A stretch of DNA of 64,000 nt from positions 1-64,000 of the forward strand of contig JODX01000010.1 of NCBI GenBank assembly GCA_000719105.1, given 5' to 3'. Shown piece after piece: positions 7,051 through 16,354 of this stretch. The notes under the pieces were generated by a model. It worked only from the letters and a program-made list of their open reading frames with translations. It did no database searches and was not told the origin of the DNA. The translations under genes and the position numbers were made by a program. The stretch is from Streptomyces sclerotialus. Lineage in GTDB: Bacteria > Actinomycetota > Actinomycetes > Streptomycetales > Streptomycetaceae. Each line of letters starts with the position of its first letter. Position 1 is the stretch's first letter.

Positions 7051-8766
7051 GTGGACGAGAGCGGCGGGAGCGGGCAGCCGCGATCCGGCAGCGACGAGGC
7101 GACCGAGCACCCCGCGGGGCGGCCGACCCCGCCGGCCGGCACCGCACGCCGGGACCCGGCACCACGCGACGACCGACCGACCCTCGAGAAGACGGCCGAC
7201 CACGCCACCCCGGCGGGGGCCGCCGCGTCCGCGGCCCGGCCCGGTGACGCGGCGGATGCCGTGTCCCCGGCCCCGGCCGGCGACCTGGCGGGTTCCGGGC
7301 CCCCGGCCGGCCCGGAGGGCGCCTTCGGCCCGGCGACGCCCCCCGGGCCCCCGGGCGGTTCCGGCGGCTCGGCAGGTCCCGAGAGCTCGGCCCGGGGAGG
7401 CCACCAGGCGCGCCCCGAGCCCTCGGCCGCCCCCGACAGCCCGGCGACGCCCGATCCTGCAGGCGGCGAACGCCCGGACGCGGACGCGCACGACACGGCG
7501 TCCCCCACCCCCTCCCACCGAGACCACCCGGCACCCTCCGACGCCGACGAGGCCCACGACGCCGCACGCACCCGCGCCTCCTCCGGCTCCCGCAAGCCTC
7601 CGCGCCGTCCCAAGGAACCGGGCGGCGGCATCCTCATGGGGCGGCCCTTCGGCGTGCCCGTCTACGTGGCGCCCAGCTGGTTCCTCGTCGCCGCGCTGAT
7701 CACCTGGGTGTTCGGCGGGCAGCTCGACCGCGTCCTGCCCGACCTCGGCGGCGCCCGCTACCTCGTCGCGCTGTTCTTCGCGGTCGCCTTCTACGCCTCC
7801 GTCCTCGTCCACGAGCTCGCCCACACCGTCGCCGCCCTGCGCTACAAGCTGCCGGTCCGCCGGATCCAGCTGCAGTTCTTCGGCGGTGTCTCGGAGATCG
7901 AGAAGGAGTCCGAGACCCCGGGCCGCGAGTTCGTCCTGGCCTTCGTCGGCCCCCTGCTGTCACTGGTCCTCGCGGGCTTGTTCTACCTCGCCCTGCAGGC
8001 CGTCGAGCCCGGCACCGTCCCTGGCGTCCTGCTCGCCGGGCTGATGATCTCCAACCTCATCGTGGCCGTCTTCAACCTGCTGCCCGGGCTGCCGCTCGAC
8101 GGCGGCCGCATGCTCCGCGCCGTCGTCTGGAAGATCACCGGCAAGCCCATGGCCGGCACGGTCGCCGCCGCCTGGGTCGGCCGTGCCCTCGCCGTCTGCG
8201 TCCTCATCGGGCTGCCGCTCCTCACCTACTCCGAGTCGCTCGGTGCGGACACCGGGAACCTCGGCGGCATGAACACCGTCACCGACGCCCTGCTCGCCGC
8301 GATCCTCGCCGCGATCATCTGGACCGGCGCCGGCAACAGCCTCCGCATGGCCCGGCTCCGCGAGCACCTGCCCGAACTGCGCGCCCGCACCCTCACCCGC
8401 CGCGCCGTCCCCGTGGAGACCGACACCCCGCTCTCCGAGGCCCTGCGCCGCGCCAACGACGCCGGAGCCCGCGCCCTCGTCGTCGTCGACGCGTACGGCG
8501 AGCCCCTCTCCCTGGTCCGCGAGGCCGCCATCGTCGGGGTCCCCGAGCACCGCCGTCCCTGGGTGGAGGTCGGCGGTCTCGCCCAGGAGCTGACCGACGG
8601 CATGCGCGTCTCCGCCGAGCTGTCCGGCGAGGAGCTGCTCGACGCCCTCCGTGCCGCCCCGGCCACCGAGTACCTGGTCGTGGAGGAGTCCGGCGAGATC
8701 TACGGCGTGCTCTCGGCCGCCGACGTGGAGCGCGCCTTCGTCAAGGCGATGGCCCGGCCCAGCTGA
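7051..8766 (+). CDS. Site-2 protease family metalloprotease with CBS domains
   Basis: A 571-residue membrane protease of the M50B group (SpoIVFB/Rip3-like). Residues 1-195 are a Pro/Gly/Ala-rich, probably disordered extension. The membrane core starts at MGRPFGVPVYVAPSW. The zinc motif HELAH is at 254-258 (catalytic Glu255), and the third ligand is Asp350 in NLLPGLPLDGGRML. A C-terminal pair of CBS domains follows a further transmembrane span. M50B enzymes cleave membrane-embedded substrates, and CBS pairs usually sense adenine nucleotides. GTG 7051 has GAGGGGA upstream; an internal start at 7636 would drop the whole extension and cannot be excluded. The substrate is unknown. Confidence 0.88.
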   Translation: MDESGGSGQPRSGSDEATEHPAGRPTPPAGTARRDPAPRDDRPTLEKTADHATPAGAAASAARPGDAADAVSPAPAGDLAGSGPPAGPEGAFGPATPPGPPGGSGGSAGPESSARGGHQARPEPSAAPDSPATPDPAGGERPDADAHDTASPTPSHRDHPAPSDADEAHDAARTRASSGSRKPPRRPKEPGGGILMGRPFGVPVYVAPSWFLVAALITWVFGGQLDRVLPDLGGARYLVALFFAVAFYASVLVHELAHTVAALRYKLPVRRIQLQFFGGVSEIEKESETPGREFVLAFVGPLLSLVLAGLFYLALQAVEPGTVPGVLLAGLMISNLIVAVFNLLPGLPLDGGRMLRAVVWKITGKPMAGTVAAAWVGRALAVCVLIGLPLLTYSESLGADTGNLGGMNTVTDALLAAILAAIIWTGAGNSLRMARLREHLPELRARTLTRRAVPVETDTPLSEALRRANDAGARALVVVDAYGEPLSLVREAAIVGVPEHRRPWVEVGGLAQELTDGMRVSAELSGEELLDALRAAPATEYLVVEESGEIYGVLSAADVERAFVKAMARPS

Positions 8767-8836
8767 ACCCGTGCACGCGCGCGTGTACGGCACCGGCCGG
8801 GGCACCGGTGTGGTCGGCGGTCCCCGCCAGGACCGG

Positions 8837-8842
8837 TAGGCT
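8837..8842 (+). promoter_or_regulatory. -10 box for leaderless tRNA methyltransferase mRNA
   Basis: TAGGCT ends 6 bp before the ATG at 8849, with no Shine-Dalgarno between them. This places the transcript start at or next to the A of the start codon. Confidence 0.55.
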
Positions 8843-8848
8843 GGTCAC

Positions 8849-9751
8849 ATGTCCGAACCGACCGGTGCCGCCCGCCGTCGCGGGCCCTTCAAGGTCGGGG
8901 ACCAGGTCCAGCTCACCGACCCCAAGGGACGCCACTACACGTTCACGCTCGAAGCAGGGAAGAACTTCCACACCCACAAGGGGTCCTTCCCGCACGACGA
9001 GCTGATCGGCGCACCCGAAGGCAGTGTTGTCCGCACCACCGGAAACGTCGCCTACCTGGCGCTGCGCCCCCTGCTCCCCGACTACGTCCTGTCCATGCCC
9101 CGCGGGGCGGCCGTCGTGTACCCGAAGGACGCGGGGCAGATCCTCGCCTTCGCCGACATCTTCCCCGGCGCGCGCGTCGTGGAGGCCGGCGTCGGCTCCG
9201 GCTCGCTCAGCAGCTTCCTGCTCCGGGCCATCGGCGACCAGGGCATGCTGCACTCCTACGAGCGCCGCGCCGACTTCGCCGAGATCGCCCAGGCCAACGT
9301 GGAGCGCTACTTCGGCGGCCCCCACCCCGCCTGGCAGCTCACCGTCGGCGACCTCCAGGACAACCTGAGCGACACGGACGTCGACCGAGTCATCCTCGAC
9401 ATGCTCGCCCCCTGGGAGTGCCTGGAGGCCGTCTCCAAGGCGCTCGTCCCCGGCGGCATCCTGTGCTGCTACGTGGCGACCACCACCCAGCTCGCCCGGA
9501 CCGTCGAGTCCATCCGCGAGATCGGCTGCTTCAACGAGCCGACCTCCTGGGAGACGATGATCCGCAACTGGCACATCGAGGGTCTCGCCGTCCGCCCCGA
9601 CCACCGGATGATCGGCCACACCGGCTTCCTGCTCACCGCCCGGCGGCTCGCCGACGGCGTCGAGCCGCCCATGCGCCGCCGCCGCCCCGCCAAGGGCGCC
9701 TACGGCGAGGACTACGCCGGCCCGAACGCAGACGGAGGCTCCGGCCGCTGA
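8849..9751 (+). CDS. trmI: tRNA (adenine-58-N1)-methyltransferase, TrmI type
   Basis: A 300-residue SAM-dependent methyltransferase. An N-terminal beta-barrel (FKVGDQVQLTDPKGRHYTFTLEAGKNF) and the substrate stretch PRGAAVVYPKDAGQIL precede the Rossmann core, with SAM motif I VVEAGVGSGSLSSFLL and motif IV DVDRVILDMLAPWE. These are hallmarks of TrmI, which makes m1A58 in the tRNA T-loop. In many actinobacteria this gene lies just upstream of the proteasomal ATPase gene, as here. Translation is probably leaderless. A very stable hairpin follows 29 bp after the stop. Confidence 0.93.
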   Translation: MSEPTGAARRRGPFKVGDQVQLTDPKGRHYTFTLEAGKNFHTHKGSFPHDELIGAPEGSVVRTTGNVAYLALRPLLPDYVLSMPRGAAVVYPKDAGQILAFADIFPGARVVEAGVGSGSLSSFLLRAIGDQGMLHSYERRADFAEIAQANVERYFGGPHPAWQLTVGDLQDNLSDTDVDRVILDMLAPWECLEAVSKALVPGGILCCYVATTTQLARTVESIREIGCFNEPTSWETMIRNWHIEGLAVRPDHRMIGHTGFLLTARRLADGVEPPMRRRRPAKGAYGEDYAGPNADGGSGR

Positions 9752-9780
9752 CGGCGGCCCGGTGCCGCACACAACGTACG

Positions 9781-9830
9781 GGCGCCGTGGCGGAGTTCCC
9801 CGCAGGGGCGGGGAACTCCGCCACGGCGCC
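9781..9830. terminator. 23-bp perfect hairpin after trmI
   Basis: Arms 9781-9803 and 9808-9830 are fully complementary around the 4-nt loop AGGG. This very stable element ends the trmI transcript. Confidence 0.9.
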
Positions 9831-9992
9831 GCTTCGTTCAGGTGTCCGTCGACGTGGCGCCGTACAGGACACAGCACCGGCCGCGCGCGGTCCGGTGACG
9901 GAAGTCGGCCCCCGCCGTTCCACCGCCCTGTGACGTATGGCACGATGCGGTCCACCCCCACCGGCACAGCCCTCACAGGAGACACATCTCTC

Positions 9993-10571
9993 GTGCAGCA
10001 CTCCGCCGTCCCGGAACTGGACCACACCCGTACCCGCCCGATGCACTGGCTCGCCACGGCCACGGCCCTGGCCGCGGTCGTCGCCCTCTCCTCCGTACTC
10101 CAGCCCGACCCGGCGACGGCGACCACGGTCCAGGCGGGCCCCGAGGCACCGTCCGCCCCGGCCGCCGCGACGGCACCCGACCCCGCCGGGGTGGACTTCC
10201 CGATCGAGTGCGGCCCCACCGAGGTCCTGGTCCAGAAGAAGGCCTCCGGCGACCTCGACGGCGACGGCAGCCCCGAGACGGTCGCCGTGGTCCGCTGCGA
10301 CGCGGGCTCCGGGAACCCGCCCAACGGGGTGTACGTCCTCACCCAGGGCACCGCGGCCGAGCCCCGGGTGGTCGCCACCCTGGTGGACCCCGGGGACCGG
10401 CTCAGCGTCACCGACTTCGCGGTCCGCGGCGGCACCGTCACGGCCACCCTGCTCGGCTACTCCTCGGAGGACGTGCCGAGTTGCTGCCCCGACGTCACCG
10501 ACCGGGCCGAATGGCAGTGGAAGAACGGCGCGTTCGTCCGCTCGACGCCTCCCGAGGCGCGCGGCGTGTGA
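9993..10571 (+). CDS. Membrane-anchored or exported protein of unknown function
   Basis: A 192-residue protein I do not recognise. After a short polar start, one hydrophobic segment (MHWLATATALAAVVALSSVL) acts as signal anchor or signal peptide. An Ala/Pro-rich linker follows, then a compact domain with GDLDGDGSPETVAVVRC, resembling FG-GAP-like or calcium-binding DxDxDG loops, and paired cysteines (PSCCPD). The domain is probably extracytoplasmic. GTG 9993 was chosen for CAGGAGA 10 nt upstream; an ATG at 9945 would add 16 residues. It ends convergent with the ferredoxin gene, and a short imperfect hairpin around 10575-10599 lies between them. Confidence 0.65.
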   Translation: MQHSAVPELDHTRTRPMHWLATATALAAVVALSSVLQPDPATATTVQAGPEAPSAPAAATAPDPAGVDFPIECGPTEVLVQKKASGDLDGDGSPETVAVVRCDAGSGNPPNGVYVLTQGTAAEPRVVATLVDPGDRLSVTDFAVRGGTVTATLLGYSSEDVPSCCPDVTDRAEWQWKNGAFVRSTPPEARGV

Positions 10572-10653
10572 CGCACCCCTCGCACCCGGTGCGGGGGGAC
10601 CCGCCCGCCCGGTGTGAGAAAACAGACAAAAGTGACCCCATGTTGTCCGTTGG

Positions 10654-10959
10654 TCAGTCCGCGTCCGGGCCGTAGACCTCCACGCTGTCCGAAACCCGAC
10701 GCACATGGATGCACTCACCCGGACATTCCCGCGCCGAGTCCACCACGTCCGTCAGCAACGGCAGGGGCACCGGTGTCGTCGCCCCAGGAGCCTGCAGCAA
10801 CTCGTCGTCGGCACCCTTCACATAGGCGAGACCGTCGATGTCCAGCTCGAACACCTCGGGGGCGTACTGCGCACAGATGCCGTCGCCGGTGCACAGGTCC
10901 TGGTCGATCCAGACCTCGAGCGTCTCCGCGCCGGCCCCGGCCTCCTGCTGCACAGTCAT
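10654..10959 (-). CDS. Small 3Fe-4S-type ferredoxin
   Basis: A 101-residue electron carrier. Cluster cysteines are visible as C23-TGDGI-C29 and C79-P80, with an additional C83 (ECPGEC). The APEVFELDIDGLAYV segment is typical of actinobacterial ferredoxins that usually serve cytochromes P450. No P450 or ferredoxin reductase is adjacent. The gene is instead divergent from the proteasomal ATPase gene arc, a linkage seen in other actinobacteria. ATG 10959 has AGGAGAG just upstream. Which redox partner it serves cannot be told. Confidence 0.88.
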   Translation of the reverse strand: MTVQQEAGAGAETLEVWIDQDLCTGDGICAQYAPEVFELDIDGLAYVKGADDELLQAPGATTPVPLPLLTDVVDSARECPGECIHVRRVSDSVEVYGPDAD

Positions 10960-11212
10960 CTCTCCTGCCGTTTCCCCCGCCGGCCGCGACGACACCTTGC
11001 AAGTCGGCCCAGCTCTGACGGGTGTTGAACACTTCGACCCTACCTCTGTCAGCTTTCTAATCATGTTCAGTGGGTATTCCCCTGGCGTGAGGGAGAGCGC
11101 AAGGGTGAAGATCGGACACACCCCGACCGTCTTTGTGATCTAGGGGTTTCAATCGACACCCACCCAGGTAGGGTCTGGAAGCGTCCAGCTCCCCTTGGAG
11201 GAGGTGAGGACC

Positions 11213-12979
11213 GTGGCAGCCCACGACGACGACATGAACCGCGGCATCCGCCCGGGACGAGGGTCCGACGACCCGGCCGGGCAGATCGCCTACCTTGAGC
11301 AGGAGATCGCCGTCCTGCGACGCAAGCTCGCCGACTCTCCGCGACACACGAGGATTCTCGAAGAGCGGATCGTCGAGCTGCAGACCAATCTGGCCGGCGT
11401 GTCCGCCCAGAACGAGCGGCTCGCCAACACACTGCGCGAGGCCCGCGACCAGATCGTGGCCCTCAAGGAGGAAGTGGACCGGCTCGCCCAGCCGCCGGCC
11501 GGCTTCGGTGTCTTCCTGCAGGCGAACGAGGACGGCACCGCCGACATCTTCACCGGGGGCCGCAAGCTCCGGGTGAACGTCAGCCCCAGTGTGGAACTCG
11601 ACGAGCTCAGGCGTGGCCAGGAGGTCATGCTCAACGAAGCGCTCAACGTGGTGGAGGCCATGGAGTTCGAGCGCGCCGGGGACATCGTCACCCTCAAGGA
11701 GATCCTCGAGGACGGCGAACGCGCCCTGGTGGTCGGGCACACCGACGAGGAACGGGTGGTGCGGCTCGCCGAGCCGCTGCTGGACGTCACCATCCGTCCC
11801 GGCGACGCCCTGCTGCTCGAACCCCGCTCCGGCTACGTCTACGAGGTCGTGCCCAAGAGCGAGGTCGAGGAGCTCGTCCTCGAAGAGGTTCCCGACATCG
11901 GCTACGAGCAGATCGGCGGCCTCGGCAACCAGATCGAGGCCATCCGCGACGCGGTCGAGCTCCCGTACCTCTATCCCGACCTGTTCAAGGAGCACGAACT
12001 CCGGCCGCCCAAGGGCGTGCTGCTGTACGGGCCGCCCGGATGCGGCAAGACGCTCATCGCCAAGGCCGTGGCGAACTCGCTCGCCAAGAAGGTGGCCGAA
12101 GTCACCGGCCAGGCCACCGGCAAGAGCTTCTTCCTCAACATCAAGGGCCCCGAGCTGCTGAACAAGTACGTCGGTGAGACCGAGCGGCAGATCCGCCTCG
12201 TCTTCCAGCGTGCGCGGGAGAAGGCCAGCGAGGGCACGCCCGTCATCGTCTTCTTCGACGAGATGGAGTCGCTCTTCCGCACCCGTGGCTCCGGCGTCAG
12301 CTCGGACGTGGAGAACACCATCGTCCCCCAGCTGCTCGCCGAGATCGACGGTGTCGAGGGCCTGCAGAACGTGGTCGTGATCGGCGCCTCCAACCGCGAG
12401 GACATGATCGACCCCGCCATCCTGCGCCCCGGCCGTCTCGATGTGAAGATCAAGATCGAGCGTCCGGACGCCGAGGCGGCCAAGGACATCTTCGGCAAGT
12501 ACCTCACCGAGCGCCTCCCGCTCCACGCCGACGACCTCGGCGAGAACGGCGGCGACAAGGCGGTCACCGTCCAGGGCATGATCCAGACCGCCGTGGAACA
12601 GATGTACGCCGAATCCGAGGAGAACCGCTTCCTGGAGGTCACCTACGCCAATGGTGACAAGGAAGTCCTCTACTTCAAGGACTTCAACTCCGGCGCGATG
12701 ATCGAGAACATCGTCGGACGCGCCAAGAAGATGGCGATCAAGGACTTCCTCGAGAAGAGCCAGAAAGGCCTCCGCGTCTCCCACCTCCTCCAGGCATGCG
12801 TGGACGAGTTCAAGGAGAACGAGGACCTGCCCAACACCACCAACCCCGACGACTGGGCCCGCATCTCCGGCAAGAAGGGTGAACGGATCGTCTACATCCG
12901 GACACTCATCACCGGAAAGCAGGGCGCCGACACCGGACGTTCCATCGACACGGTGGCGAACACCGGACAGTACCTGTAA
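11213..12979 (+). CDS. arc: Proteasome-associated AAA ATPase ARC (Mpa)
   Basis: A 588-residue hexameric unfoldase that recognises Pup-tagged proteins and feeds them into the 20S core. In order: an N-terminal coiled coil (about 24-92) that binds Pup, two OB-fold domains (about 95-225), and a AAA module with Walker A GPPGCGKT (273-280), Walker [13 protein letters not shown] and a Mpa-type insertion. The C-terminus is GQYL, the hydrophobic-Tyr-X-type gate-opening motif that docks on the PrcA ring. GTG 11213, behind GGAGGAGGTGAGG, gives the expected family length. A classical terminator follows, so arc is probably transcribed separately from dop. Confidence 0.97.
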   Translation: MAAHDDDMNRGIRPGRGSDDPAGQIAYLEQEIAVLRRKLADSPRHTRILEERIVELQTNLAGVSAQNERLANTLREARDQIVALKEEVDRLAQPPAGFGVFLQANEDGTADIFTGGRKLRVNVSPSVELDELRRGQEVMLNEALNVVEAMEFERAGDIVTLKEILEDGERALVVGHTDEERVVRLAEPLLDVTIRPGDALLLEPRSGYVYEVVPKSEVEELVLEEVPDIGYEQIGGLGNQIEAIRDAVELPYLYPDLFKEHELRPPKGVLLYGPPGCGKTLIAKAVANSLAKKVAEVTGQATGKSFFLNIKGPELLNKYVGETERQIRLVFQRAREKASEGTPVIVFFDEMESLFRTRGSGVSSDVENTIVPQLLAEIDGVEGLQNVVVIGASNREDMIDPAILRPGRLDVKIKIERPDAEAAKDIFGKYLTERLPLHADDLGENGGDKAVTVQGMIQTAVEQMYAESEENRFLEVTYANGDKEVLYFKDFNSGAMIENIVGRAKKMAIKDFLEKSQKGLRVSHLLQACVDEFKENEDLPNTTNPDDWARISGKKGERIVYIRTLITGKQGADTGRSIDTVANTGQYL

Positions 12980-12988
12980 AAGACAGGG

Positions 12989-13032
12989 CGGCTGCGGGTG
13001 CCCTTCACGGGCATCCGCAGCCGATTGTTTTT
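12989..13032 (+). terminator. Rho-independent terminator after arc
   Basis: A 15-bp stem (12989-13003 with 13009-13023, one G-T pair, 5-nt loop) is followed by ATTGTTTTTC. The T-run makes it one of the few textbook intrinsic terminators in the window. Confidence 0.93.
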
Positions 13033-13213
13033 CGGGTGACAGGCGCAGCAAGGCAATGACGCAAATGATCTCCCCACCAGCGCAAAGGCGTTCTAGGCTC
13101 TGTCGTACCGCCGAGTCGCGCAGTGCGGGGACGGGCACCGCACGCGCACCGGAGCACCAGCGGTACTTGAGCGCCGCCCCCGACCGAGGGCGCCGCCGGG
13201 CAAGGAGGGCCGC

Positions 13214-14725
13214 ATGACCGTACGGCGAGTAATGGGCATCGAGACGGAGTACGGCATCTCCGTCCCCGGCCACCCCAATGCCAATGCCATGCTCACCTCG
13301 TCCCAGATCGTCAACGCCTACGCGGCGGCGATGCACCGGGCCCGCCGGGCCCGGTGGGACTTCGAGGAGGAGAACCCGCTGCGGGACGCGCGAGGCTTCG
13401 ACCTCGCCCGCGAGGCCGCCGACGCCAGCCAGCTCACCGACGAGGACATCGGCCTGGCCAACGTCATCCTCACCAACGGGGCACGGCTCTACGTCGACCA
13501 CGCACACCCCGAGTACAGCGCCCCCGAGGTCACCAACCCCCGGGACGCCGTCCTCTGGGACAAGGCCGGCGAACGGATCATGGCGGAGGCCGCCGATCGC
13601 GCGGCCCAGCTCCCCGGTGCCCAGCCGATCCACCTCTACAAGAACAACACCGACAACAAGGGCGCCTCCTACGGCACGCACGAGAACTACCTGATGAAGC
13701 GGGAGACCCCCTTCTCGGACATCGTGCGCCACCTCACCCCGTTCTTCGTCTCCCGTCAGGTCTTCGCCGGCGCCGGCCGCGTCGGCATCGGCCAGGACGG
13801 CCACGAGCACGGCTTCCAGCTCAGCCAGCGCGCGGACTACTTCGAGGTCGAGGTGGGCCTCGAGACCACCCTGAAGCGTCCGATCATCAACACCCGCGAC
13901 GAGCCGCACTCGGACGCCGAGAAGTACCGCCGGCTGCACGTGATCATCGGCGACGCGAACCTCTCCGAAATCTCCACCTACCTGAAACTGGGCACCACGG
14001 CCCTGGTCCTCTCCATGATCGAGGACGGCTTCATCGCCGTCGACCTCGCCGTCGACCAGCCCGTGCGCACCCTCCACCAGGTCTCGCACGACCCCTCGCT
14101 GAAGCGGCTCGTCACGCTCCGCAGCGGTCGCACCCTGACCGCCGTACAGCTCCAGATGGAGTACTACGAGCTGTCCCGCAAGTATGTGGAGGAGCGCTTC
14201 GGCGCCGACGTCGACGACCAGACCAGGGACGTCCTGACCCGCTGGGAGGACACCCTCAACCGCCTCGAGAACGACCCGATGAGCCTGGCCGGAGAACTCG
14301 ACTGGGTCGCCAAGCGCGAGCTGATGGAGGGCTACCGGCGCCGTGACGGCCTCGACTGGGACGCCGCGCGGCTGCACCTCATCGACCTTCAGTACGCCGA
14401 CGTACGCGCCGAGAAGGGTCTCTACAACCGGCTCGTCGCCCGCGGCAAGATCAAGCGCCTGCTCGACGAGGCGGACGTGGAACGGGCCCGGACCAAGCCG
14501 CCGGAGGACACCCGCGCGTACTTCCGCGGCCGCTGCCTGGAGCAGTACGCCGACGACGTGGCCGCGGCCTCCTGGGACTCGGTCATCTTCGATCTGCCCG
14601 GCCGGGACTCCCTGCAACGCGTCCCAACCCTGGAACCGCTTCGCGGAACGCGTAATCACGTGAAGGAGCTCCTGGACCGCTGCCGCACGGCGGAAGACCT
14701 GGTCAGGGTGCTGTCGGGCGGCTGA
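13214..14725 (+). CDS. dop: Pup deamidase/depupylase Dop
   Basis: A 503-residue enzyme of the glutamine-synthetase-like carboxylate-amine ligase fold. It converts the C-terminal Gln of Pup to Glu and also removes Pup from substrates. The GIETEYG motif (8-14) binds nucleotide/metal. Asp95 in [11 protein letters not shown] is the catalytic aspartate, and the insertion at about 41-77 is the Dop-loop that distinguishes Dop from the ligase PafA. ATG 13214 follows AAGGAGG at ideal spacing. A TAGGCT hexamer at 13094-13099 is a candidate promoter -10. It is followed by pup, consistent with a dop-pup transcript. Confidence 0.96.
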   Translation: MTVRRVMGIETEYGISVPGHPNANAMLTSSQIVNAYAAAMHRARRARWDFEEENPLRDARGFDLAREAADASQLTDEDIGLANVILTNGARLYVDHAHPEYSAPEVTNPRDAVLWDKAGERIMAEAADRAAQLPGAQPIHLYKNNTDNKGASYGTHENYLMKRETPFSDIVRHLTPFFVSRQVFAGAGRVGIGQDGHEHGFQLSQRADYFEVEVGLETTLKRPIINTRDEPHSDAEKYRRLHVIIGDANLSEISTYLKLGTTALVLSMIEDGFIAVDLAVDQPVRTLHQVSHDPSLKRLVTLRSGRTLTAVQLQMEYYELSRKYVEERFGADVDDQTRDVLTRWEDTLNRLENDPMSLAGELDWVAKRELMEGYRRRDGLDWDAARLHLIDLQYADVRAEKGLYNRLVARGKIKRLLDEADVERARTKPPEDTRAYFRGRCLEQYADDVAAASWDSVIFDLPGRDSLQRVPTLEPLRGTRNHVKELLDRCRTAEDLVRVLSGG

Positions 14726-14915
14726 GTGGGTACCCGGGCCGAACCTGCCGCACAGGGCGGGCAGGGTGGAAACGGCGGCGTCCGGGAATCATCGAGATGG
14801 CCCCCGCACGTTGCCGAAACTGCGGGGCCATTGTCGGACCCGACGAGTAGGGTCTGATCATCACCGATCGGCAGCAATGCCGACCATGTCGGGCGAACTG
14901 AGCGGGGTGAGGGTT

Positions 14916-15134
14916 ATGGCGACCAAGGACACCGGCGGCGGACAGCAGAAGGCCACACGCTCCAACGAGGAGGTCGAGGAGCAGGCGCCCGAGGCGCAGG
15001 CGAGCGAGGACCTCAAGGAACGGCACGAGAAGCTGTCGGACGACGTGGACTCCGTTCTCGACGAGATCGATGATGTCCTCGAGGAGAATGCAGAGGACTT
15101 CGTGCGCTCCTTCGTCCAAAAGGGCGGCCAGTAA
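14916..15134 (+). CDS. pup: Prokaryotic ubiquitin-like protein Pup
   Basis: A 72-residue, highly acidic, intrinsically disordered tag. The C-terminus is GGQ, so Dop must deamidate Gln72 to Glu before PafA can couple it to substrate lysines. The helix-forming central segment (about 25-60, rich in Glu/Asp/Leu) binds the ARC coiled coil. ATG 14916 has GGTGAGGG upstream. A TAGGGT hexamer at 14848-14853 may be a -10 box giving pup its own transcript in addition to read-through from dop. Confidence 0.97.
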   Translation: MATKDTGGGQQKATRSNEEVEEQAPEAQASEDLKERHEKLSDDVDSVLDEIDDVLEENAEDFVRSFVQKGGQ

Positions 15135-15173
15135 GCCGATCCTCCCTTCGTTTCGAAGGTGAACGGGGGAGCG

Positions 15174-15496
15174 GTGGCGGACGAGTCGGATGTGAAGTGC
15201 TGCGCGCGGTGCGGTGAGGCCGAGCCGCGCGCAGCCCTGGCACACCGGCCCGCGGGCGCCCGTCGGCCTGCGGCGCCGTCGCCGTGATCGCGCTGCCGGT
15301 ACTGGCTCCGGCCGTTCATGTGGATCACCGCCATGAGCCGGGTAGGGTCCGTGGCGTAATGTGCTTCAACTGCAATTCCGGCCTCGGCCTGTTGAGGGAC
15401 GATCCCGCAGCCGTGAACCGAGCAGCCGACTACTTGGAAGGAAACGCGTGGAAGCCAACACTCGTAGCACCGGGCGTCTACCGGCTGCCTTCCTGA
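15174..15496 (+). pseudogene. Split endonuclease VII-type HNH gene between pup and prcB
   Basis: Two short frames together resemble one small recombination-endonuclease-VII protein. The first (GTG 15174 to TGA 15287, 37 residues) has a zinc knuckle CARCG. The second (GTG 15284 to 15496, 70 residues) carries [24 protein letters not shown], the catalytic DHxH strand and second zinc knuckle. The frames overlap by exactly GTGA. The gene is therefore either frameshifted and decaying, or translated as two coupled peptides. Its 3' end overlaps prcB by 49 bp, so translation through it could aid prcB expression. A sequencing error would also explain the break. Confidence 0.65.
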
Positions 15497-16293
15497 CGCC
15501 TGGGTCCTCCTCCTTCATGGACTTCCTGTCCGAGCACCAGCCGGAGCTGCTCCCGGGCAAGCGGCAGCTCCCGCCCGTCAAGGGCGTGCTCGAGGCGCCG
15601 CACGGCACGACCATCGTGGCCGTGACGTTCCCCGGCGGTGTGGTGCTGGCCGGTGACCGGCGGGCCACCATGGGGAACATGATCGCCCAGCGGGACATGG
15701 AGAAGGTCTTCCCGGCCGACGAGTACTCGGCGGTCGGCATCGCCGGTACGGCGGGCCTGGCCGTTGAGATGATCAAGCTCTTCCAGCTCGAGCTGGAGCA
15801 CTTCGAGAAGGTCGAGGGCGCCCAGCTCTCCCTGGAGGGCAAGGCGAACCGCCTGTCGACCATGATCCGTTCCAACCTCGGCATGGCCATGCAGGGCCTG
15901 GCCGTGGTGCCCCTCTTCGCCGGCTACGACGTGGACCGGGACAAGGGGCGCATCTTCTCCTACGACGTGACGGGCGGCCGCTCCGAGGAGCAGGGCTACG
16001 CGGCCACGGGCTCCGGCTCGATCTTCGCGCGCAGCGCCATGAAGAAGCTGTTCCGTGACGACCTGAGCGAGCAGGAGGCCACGACGCTCGTCGTCCAGGC
16101 CCTGTACGACGCGGCCGACGACGACTCGGCGACGGGCGGTCCCGACGTCGCCCGCCGGATCTATCCGATCGTCACCGTGATCACCGAGGACGGGTTCCGC
16201 CGTCTCACCGACGAGGAGGGCTCCGAGATCGCCCGCTCGATCCTCGAGCGGCGCATGGAGCAGCCGGACGGCCCCCGGGCCGCCGTGCTCTGA
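15448..16293 (+). CDS. prcB: 20S proteasome beta subunit (catalytic)
   Basis: A 281-residue precursor. The propeptide runs to Gly53; cleavage in APHG/TTIVA exposes Thr54 as the N-terminal nucleophile. Downstream family motifs include GDRRATMGN (basic residues near the active site), ATGSGSIFA and the C-terminal helices. Fourteen copies form the two inner rings of the barrel. GTG 15448 was chosen because it has GGAAGG upstream and gives the established length; an upstream in-frame start at 15361 would sit inside the preceding endonuclease frame. It overlaps that frame by 49 bp and is followed 61 bp later by prcA. Confidence 0.96.
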   Translation: MEANTRSTGRLPAAFLTPGSSSFMDFLSEHQPELLPGKRQLPPVKGVLEAPHGTTIVAVTFPGGVVLAGDRRATMGNMIAQRDMEKVFPADEYSAVGIAGTAGLAVEMIKLFQLELEHFEKVEGAQLSLEGKANRLSTMIRSNLGMAMQGLAVVPLFAGYDVDRDKGRIFSYDVTGGRSEEQGYAATGSGSIFARSAMKKLFRDDLSEQEATTLVVQALYDAADDDSATGGPDVARRIYPIVTVITEDGFRRLTDEEGSEIARSILERRMEQPDGPRAAVL

Positions 16294-16354
16294 CGGCGAC
16301 TGCTCATACCAAGGCGATCCAGTGACTTCGACAGCAGAAAGGGACGGATAACCG

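Noticed and set aside
11057..14659. 1200-residue minus-strand open frame across arc and dop
   Set aside because: It is an artefact of GC bias: it runs antisense to two well-supported genes, has no ribosome site, and its translation is Val/Gly/Asp/Leu-rich with no domain.
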